Source of the DNA: Trichobilharzia szidati | Lineage: Eukaryota; Platyhelminthes; Trematoda; Strigeidida; Schistosomatidae | NCBI GenBank assembly: GCA_944472155.2 | Contig: OX235277.1 | Location: forward strand, 19,850,804 to 19,914,803 | Direction: 5' to 3' | DNA: 64,000 nucleotides | Part shown: positions 56,531 through 64,000 of the stretch, one piece after another | How the letters are laid out: each line of letters opens with the position of its first letter | How positions within the stretch are numbered: the first letter of the stretch is position 1 | Made by a program: the position numbers and the translations under genes | Notes under the pieces: generated by a model | What the model was told of the DNA's origin: nothing | The model's input: only the letters and a program-made list of their open reading frames with translations | Database searches by the model: none

Positions 56531-58345
56531 ACTAAATGTGATTAAATTATAGTTTGAGAAATCTAATCACCTTCACTAACGTACTGGTGTAAAAACTGAG
56601 GAGTGGTTATCAAGAGTACATGAAGCTCAAGTTAAAGTGCGAGTACTGTTAACGTGAATACAAAATTTGTCTTCTGAATACACATACTACTTATGCATAC
56701 ACAATTCAGTTGCTTACATATTGTCACAATATTCATTCATGCATGAAAAACACTAAGTACGCCATCACTTCTATTGCAAAAACAAACAATGCACAGATAA
56801 ATTTAAAATGATCGATCCACATTTTAGAAGTACACTTCAAATCACTGAAAACATTAGAACGATTTCAGTGAAAATAAATCTGTCCTTATGTGCATGCATA
56901 TTGACAATACATATAGAATTTATCTCTTTACCTATTAAGTATCAATACATTCAAAATAACAAAGACGTGATCTGAAACACAATTTCAATTTTGCCGCCTG
57001 AGAAATGAGTGTTGTTTGTCAACAGTGTTTTGTTTTTGTGCTCTCATCTCACTACTTTTATGCATCAAAGAAATCAACATTTCGTCGTTTGTTGTTTACA
57101 AAAGCAGCGTGAAGATACTAAATAGTGAAGAGATGGATAATGAATGGGCGTGGCACACGTACACCAGATCAAGGCCTCAGAATAATTCAAGAGAACGTGA
57201 AATTGTTAATCTCTGTACTTACAAGATAAAGAATTTCTTGTGAAGATGCAGACACTTCTACTTGTGCTGACTATCAGAGAAGCGATCTGAGAGATAGGCG
57301 CTCACCACGTGGAGTGTTTGTTTCGGTATCTCTCTGCATTGTTCATTCCAGAACTCTGGTTATTTCACATTGTCGTGATGATATTGTACGGGTGACAATG
57401 AACATTTGGAGTTATTGTATTTCTGATGATCACACTCTCGTGATCAGGACTACTCATCGTTCTCTTTTTCATTTAAAAGTATTAGATATTTTGTGTGCAA
57501 CTATTCCGATATTTGGTAATGAAGAAGAAGATAATGGTCCCAAATTTCTTTGTCTCAGATAAATATGGTACCGGTAGATCGTTATTCTGTGAGCTGTGGT
57601 TCACTCGTTCGATATAGTATCCGACTATCGGACTACTTCCAAGTTCTTGATAAATTCAGGGAGACTGCCAAATCAATAGAGACTCCCAAGGAGACGCACG
57701 AAAAATTGCTTATGGCCTGACGGCGAACGTCGAACATATCTGAAAAAGCAAAACAAACGTGCTCTTTTCCTTTATCGAACGAATTCTTATTTTCCTAAGG
57801 TACATATTTTCATTTCATCTGACGAAAATTTCCCTTGTTGCACACGTTCTACACTGAATGCCTTTTCATCAGTCTAATTGTAAATTGTCGACTGCTTTAG
57901 GATACTGAGTCTCTCTATGTCTTCATCCATTTTCACGTTGTGTATGTTTGTCCGAATTCAATCATTGTTTGAAGTGCTCATCGAATAAGTTCTTGGCTTC
58001 TTTATTGGTTACAGTTAGCATTTATAGAAATCAGTTGCTTCCATATTATAATCTGATGTTTCCGGATAAAGTAATTATCAAGAGGATTGAGAGTGTATCC
58101 GTTATCATCTTCGTCTAATGACTTGTGGCTAACAGATTAGTTTTCAATTTGAAACAATGTTACCTGAACGTCACTGGTGGTTCTACTGAACTAGAAAATC
58201 TCCATTTGTGCAGAATATCATGAGCATAATATCACTCAAAGCTTTCATATTTGGTTCAGAATTGTCAACTAACTGATGCGGATTTCTAAATATGAAATGA
58301 TAAATAAACCATGCTACTTATCAGTAATAAGTACTTTACATTTGT
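56531..58345 (+). repeat. 34-35.9 kb repeat, right-arm copy
   Basis: Direct-orientation partner of 34012-35880, offset about 22.5 kb. Shared open frames are at 57016-57243 and 57314-57562. At 57431-57454 it carries the variable patch (SDDHTLVIRTTH, against SDDNPLLITKTH in the left arm and SDDSHLLITITH at 34.9 kb). Confidence 0.88.
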
Positions 58346-60032
58346 CCTTGCTAGTTTTACACTAACGTTATAACAGTCTCATGCTCTTAATTATTTGTAG
58401 GACGCTTTTTTATGTCATTTGCTCTACTCCGTTAAGATCATCGTACACTGTTCAACACAACATGGTAACAATGAATGTTCGCCTACTTAATGCTTGTTGT
58501 TCCTCAATTGTTTGATGGAGTTGGTCTGAATGAGTGTTTGTGATTCACATAATTTCTGTTAATATAAAGATTCGAGTGTGTAGACAACACATAGATCTGA
58601 TCGATAATTCCTTCAATGTTCATCGCTTGTTCATCTCTTCGGGTGCGGTGGGAAAATTCTAAGGAAGTTTATTTTGTCGAGAAGGGTTAAACAGACTAGA
58701 AAAATCTTAGTTTTTGCAATCAATACTCTCATCACAAAATCTGGGATTTACTATAGTTACAATAAAAAGTGAGTTGGCTTAAAACTTTATCTGCTTCTCA
58801 AAAGTAGTAGCTACACATCTATGCACATATAAAATAAATTCTGAAATATTCATCATTCAAAGGAAGACAGAACTATGCTAAACAGTATTAAAGTATGAAA
58901 CAAAGTGTTGAGTGAGCCAAATTTGCGTCTATAAAAGTAATTCATGCTAAGACAAATACAGCACTTAGTTATGGGTCAGACAGAAATTACATGTGATCCC
59001 AGTCTGTTTGGCTGTGAGTGAGTTGTAATGAAAATGATTGTTACTCTGGCGGTTTCACACACAACGCCTACGCTTTTGGATACAATGGTTACCAAAATTA
59101 GTTAAACCCAGATTGTTAAGTTTTACTCCAAATAGTTTGTGGTTCACGTCTCAGTTTAATTTTGGAAATATGTCAACTGACTTTCGCTGATGCTTCTGAT
59201 AACCTAAAATGTGTCTGTATGTCAAGAATACGATGGATTGTATCTCACTGCAAGTCGCAGAAATGAATTTCTAGAAGAGACGTCAATATAAGTTTTCCGG
59301 TCGTCAGTCAGAGAAGTATCAATAGAATATTATAGATCTCAATAGCTACTGACTCGATGTAACGAGATAGTGAACAAAATATTTATCATACTACTAACTA
59401 GTATTATGTAGTATGCAGTTGAATACCAATGAAAATGTGACAATGAGTAGATGAGAAACGAATTTATGTAATCAGACTTTTGACTGAGAAATGAGAAAAT
59501 GCCTATTATTTTATTGACTGGTAGGTAAAAGATGTTACATATGTTTCTCTTCACACACTGATTTCATTGCAAATCTATAGATTTTTAATACATATTTCTC
59601 CATATGTGCAGCCAAATAAGTATTTCTTGACAGTCTCATGTTACTTGACAATGACTCCAACATCTTAGATAATTTTCCAGACAACTAAAATGCTGTGTTG
59701 CAAGAATTCAAATGTTGGAGTAATAAGAAATTTCATACATGTACTATTGAGAGAATTATTCTCATCGGTTTATCTTCTTCAACGGAAGTAGTCACATCGC
59801 CATGATGTAATTTGAACTAACTCTATTATGGATGATATATATCACGAATCCCGGCATTCCTTCATACACTGTTAGGCATACATATATCGCCAACGTAGAA
59901 CAGTGGTGTATATTTACTGGCGAAGTTCAGCAATATCATCCCAGGAGTGAGAACGCTGAAATATCAACGCTATTCACCAACTAAGTAGAAAAATTTCACT
60001 CAGATCACGTTTGAAGTACTGTTTGGACATTG

Positions 60033-60159
60033 TGTTAACAGCCTGTTAAGGTTAGGATCAAGGACATAATGAGCATTAGGGCTAGGTTTGCGCTTATGAT
60101 AAGGGTTGTAATTGGGGTTAGTGTTAAGTTTAGGGCTAGGGTCAGGATTAAGGTCAGGG
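60033..60159 (-). repeat. Degenerate telomere-like repeats (right arm)
   Basis: Mirror of 48464-48590, here reading GGGTTAG-type units on the plus strand (TTGGGGTTAGTGTTAAG). Confidence 0.65.
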
Positions 60160-60446
60160 TTATGACCAAGGATGGATTTGGAGTTTATATCATTCATTTT
60201 AATTTGTTTAATTATCCACATTCTCCTGTTAAGTAATCGTCGATTCACTTAATGGGAACCATAGTAATTCAACCGAGTGCTTTTTGGGTAGACTACGAAA
60301 CAGGAGAAGAGGGATAAATATTTCACAAAAACAGCTCATCTTTAGTCACCTTGGTGAATATGTACAGAGACTAGTCTAACTTAGCAACTGATACTCCTTG
60401 ACCATCGTATTATCCTACAGACAAAACACCATGATTGGTTTATATT

Positions 60447-60642
60447 TGAATTTTTATTTTCAAGTATTGGTTTTGTGAGGATTTTGTTTGATTGCATGGA
60501 GGATTTCATCATGAACTGACATCAGTTAGAGAACCACTGGAAAACCTGGGAGTACTGGACAGTTGTTTCGTCCTAGTTTGGGACTCTTCGCAGTACGCAC
60601 CCAGTGGTTCTCTAACTGATGTCAGTTCATGAATTTTTATTT
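60447..60642 (+). mobile_element. Hairpin SINE-core insertion (right arm)
   Basis: Mirror of 47981-48176. The stems 60510-60540 and 60601-60631 are perfect 31-bp inverted repeats around a 60-base loop carrying the SINE core. Confidence 0.75.
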
Positions 60643-61060
60643 GTAAACTTATATATATATTAGAGTTAAGCCTGATGAGATGTAATTGAAAACAATATTG
60701 TTCGCTTAAATGTGTTGTTCTAAATGTTACTTTTGGAATATATAATATATATATGTATATATGCTTTAAAATGAAGATGAGAGACACTAATGACATTGAT
60801 AAGTTAAACAGTGAACAACCAATAAGATTTCAAAGGTCATAAATGGGGTAAGAGAAATACGAACGGACATGTAAAAATGAAGTATGGGAAGTTCGGTCTA
60901 CTTATAAATATAAACGTGTGCTTTCCCATGTGATATGTATGCAGATATTCGGAAAATAACACGATTCGTCTACAAAGCTTTATTTGATCTGTCTCACTCC
61001 TCTCTTATCCACCTCATCCAGTAGTTATAAGTGTGAGGGTTGTGAAAAGACTGGATTTAG

Positions 61061-61081
61061 GCTCACATGGTTGGCCTATTT
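61061..61081 (+). other. Possible 21-nt micro-exon in right arm
   Basis: Mirror of 47542-47562: GGATTTAG, 21 bases, GTAAGTTTC on the plus strand. Confidence 0.25.
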
Positions 61082-61846
61082 GTAAGTTTCATTCATCATA
61101 GGTCACCTATTGTCAACAATAGAATAACTTCAATAATCATAATTACCCATAAAATAATGTATTGACAATAAGAAGTAGACAATCTTACATTCATAAATGT
61201 TGAGAGATGTGAAAAAGAAATCTGAATCTAGTGAAACACAATACACATCTCTCAATTCATGATAATGAGCATGGGGTTGTAGTGTTATTATTGTCATTAT
61301 TGCCACAAGTAATTATGTCCGCTGCTTTATGCAAACACCTAAATTTTAATATGTATCAAGAGAATAACAGTTTTAATTTCACTTAAATCGTTCTAACACT
61401 GTGATCTAATAGTGTACGTGTGGCATTTCTATTCATCATTATCAATCTCTTCACTATTGTCTGCAGGCTATGTTTCTCACAGCAAAATGTCGGTTTTCTT
61501 AGTGCATAAATAGAGTGAGACATAGAGAGAAAAAAACTAGACACAGTATTATCTATTACTTAATGACTTTGTTATTGTAAACATTGTGAATAAGTAATAG
61601 GCAAGCAAATAAATTGCACAAAGATTACTAATATGCGTGTACAGATGAACAGCCTTCATTCCTACCTAAATCATTCTGATGTTTTTATCCAGCCATCGTC
61701 TACATTCCTATTCGCCTTCGATCTGGAAATTGTTTGTTTCTCTAATGGAAATGAAACATACTCAAAGTCTTTTACACATAAGACATGAGAATCACTCAGT
61801 GTTGTATCTGTTATCAATACGTATGTTGAGATGACAGATTTTGGCG

Positions 61847-62029
61847 TCTACATAAATCATTCTCACCTTCAATTTAGCCTACGCCTACCTCGCGTATTCA
61901 CCCTTGATATTTTCCTCGTATAAAATATACATATGAGTTAACGGTTTCCCACCAGTATGATTACGGGGGGATAAATCAGGCTCGAAGCATCAACAAGAAG
62001 TTAATAATACTCAGTCAATGTGCTTCATT
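61847..62029. other. Right flank of palindrome, no gene seen
   Basis: Short unique stretch between the arm end and the direct-duplication block. Confidence 0.5.
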
Positions 62030-64000
62030 AAATATAATTATCCTGCTCCCGTCCTCTAGTACAGAATTCACAAGTGAGAGTCATAGTACTAGTGATTATA
62101 GAAACCACGTCGGCAAACATTTTTAGAAGTACCACACATAACTATCCATTTAAGATTACCGGTAATATGAAGTGTTCGCAGAATTGTATTTACGGTCATA
62201 CACTAGTATATACTGGAGATTACGCCTTACACCATCCTCCAATCTCCAACCTAGTGAGTTGTGATGATTAGGCCTAATTTTTGAGTTCTGACAACATCAA
62301 AATCTGTGGTGTATGTTCACATATTCTGGTGTACTTCGACTGATCACTTCAATGTCTACTAAAATCACTAGGAGATGTCCAGTTATCATTGTGAGAATGT
62401 CAGTTGTTTGCTTATATCTGGTAACTCAGTGAGAACAATCCTTCAATATCGAGTTTTTAACTTCAGAATTTGACAGTTCATCCAGAGGCTAGTAATGTGT
62501 GAAATGACGCAGAAAACCTAAATTTTCGACGACACATTTTCAATCATCAATATTAGATTAACTTCAAATGACTAATAACACCTTGATAAGAATTCCATGA
62601 CACTATTGTTCACACTCTAACGTAAACTTTCTAAATGGTGTACGCATAAGTAGGTGAACGATTTTATGACCAATATTGGTAAAGGATGGAAGAGAATCCA
62701 CTCTATGCTGTAGAAGAGATATATTGGAGGCGTAAGTCAACTGCTATTCCCGATCTCCAGCGAACGACATCTCAGATATGAATGCTTATTAACATTTAAA
62801 CCGGAATCAGAAAGCCTACTTAACTGTAGACCACTCGTTCCTGTCATTCTACAACTGAAATCGATTGAAAAAGTGACTCTCAATCATATTTAACTGATTT
62901 CGGATGCTGGCCTACTTCATGAAATCAAAGAATGTTGATTTTACGCTATTCAATACGATAGAAGCAGTTTAAACCCCTGTCAATATGCTTTAGAGCCGAT
63001 ATATACGACAAACGAGTGTCATAACTCGTTGATAAAAGAATTTTTAAAAAAGATATGATAGCATATAGAGGTGAAATCAGCCACGAAGCACGGGAGCTTC
63101 ACTTATAAGAAGGCACTGATGCACGGCACTTTTCGTTTAGAATACAATTTCGATTAGTGGATGTGGATGTGTCAAGGGTAGATTGTTCAATTTCTCTAGA
63201 TAATTATAAGGTATTTCGGGGTGAATCAGACTAGTTTTCAAGGAGCTGTGTTAATCACCTTCTTGTCTGCTCGTTATCACCTCTTCATAATGAGTTAAAC
63301 TATTTACTACCTATTACGTGTGAGTAGTATAGACTTATATTTTATTTACCATTCAGTTACTCAGTAACCAAAGTTGCTGATTTTCATGGCAATTAACTTC
63401 AAAATTTGTCATTGCAATCCCTCAGTAAAGTCAATTATGAACAGGGAAGTAAATATCGATGAGACCGATGTGTTTCTCACACATTTGAATCGATTTACTC
63501 TCTCACGTAAATTTTCTAATTTCATATACAATCAAGGGTGAGAGATTTGTTTCCACACAAATCCTCTAAACGCCCCATTCCAGTCTGCCTTCACGTTAAC
63601 TTCTCACTGTCAATCTTTTCATTAACACATAGAGATTTTCTTTCTCAGTAAGAAAACCAAATTTGGGCTCCTTCAATGCAGACATGAGTACAAAAGCTGA
63701 GCACAATGAGAATGCAACGTTCATCACTCACGCTGTTTCGCCAATAATGCACATCAGATTACGTAATCAACTAAACTCGCAAATAATATGCATACGGATA
63801 TGTACAATTCTTTTCGATGCTAACTCGTCCTCCTGATGTAAGCTGAAAGCACGGAAATATCAACTTTTATAATAAAAAAGATGAATACATTTCATTTCAT
63901 ATGGTTTTCATCGGTTGCGAAAAACGTGAATATTAAACAATATATGCGATCAATCTGACACAATTTAGACACTCTAGAAGTGAATAACTATATCATTTTA
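62030..64000 (+). repeat. Segmental duplication block, right copy (runs off the window)
   Basis: Direct copy of 38040-38302 plus 41875-44250 without the RTE insertion. Identity rises toward the end: 63345-63999 is almost the same as 43610-44250. It also lacks the 43105-43580 segment. No coding region recognised. Confidence 0.8.

Larger units (their letters stand above)
55571..61846 (-). repeat. Giant palindrome, right arm (6,276 bp)
   Basis: Mirror of 46777-53052. The inner end lies inside the RTE at ACAGGAGCATGATTCC. The outer end lies at TTTTGGCG/TCTACATAAATC. In this copy the RTE continues naturally past the inner end, and the outer flank is not an RTE. The right copy may therefore be the older arrangement and the left arm the inverted duplicate. 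Confidence 0.93.

Overview
The window looks like AT-rich, intron-rich animal DNA, most likely from a trematode and probably a schistosome-type blood fluke. This rests on the mobile elements: SR2-like RTE retrotransposons ending in AAT/ATT triplets, Penelope-like elements with YVDD-type reverse transcriptase and GIY-YIG nuclease pieces, and several tRNA-derived SINE families. No complete host protein gene can be read. Almost every long ORF belongs to a retroelement or is a shadow of one. Host coding evidence consists of isolated exons, recognised by a signal peptide or stop-ended frame next to a good splice site.

Layout. 1-4.34 kb: tandem repeat (3.2 kb and 0.94 kb units plus a partial third), followed by a minus-strand signal-peptide exon at 4.45-4.55 kb flanked by inverted repeats. 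4.8-19.9 kb: mostly unique DNA with an RTE 3' end (10.7-11.8 kb), a Penelope fragment split by a SINE (11.87-12.85 kb), a diverged 0.3 kb duplication (13.55/14.77 kb) and several possible minus-strand micro-exons. 19.9-26.75 kb: mosaic tandem array of two modules, with signal-peptide exons on the minus strand and conserved ORFs on the plus strand. 27.06-27.7 kb: old RTE remnant, then a clear signal-peptide first exon with a TATA-like box (27.88-27.99 kb). 28.87 kb and 37.17 kb: probable terminal exons on the minus strand. 34.0-35.9 and 38.0-44.25 kb: blocks repeated in direct orientation at 56.5-58.35 and 62.03-64 kb. 38.3-41.86 kb: full-length but dead RTE with a target-site duplication. 46.777-61.846 kb: giant palindrome with two 6,276 bp arms in perfect register (paired coordinates sum to 108,623) around a 2,518 bp spacer packed with retroelement pieces.

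Two things deserve most attention. The first is the palindrome: its arms are nearly identical, yet many of the differences I found fall in two short patches, one holding eight transversions in 24 bp. The second is a set of secreted-protein first exons, each with the donor in phase 1, plus tiny exon-like segments, mainly on the minus strand. This resembles the micro-exon gene (MEG) architecture known from schistosomes. The first-exon calls are reasonably supported; individual micro-exon calls are weak without transcript data. All comparisons here were made by eye on the given sequence.
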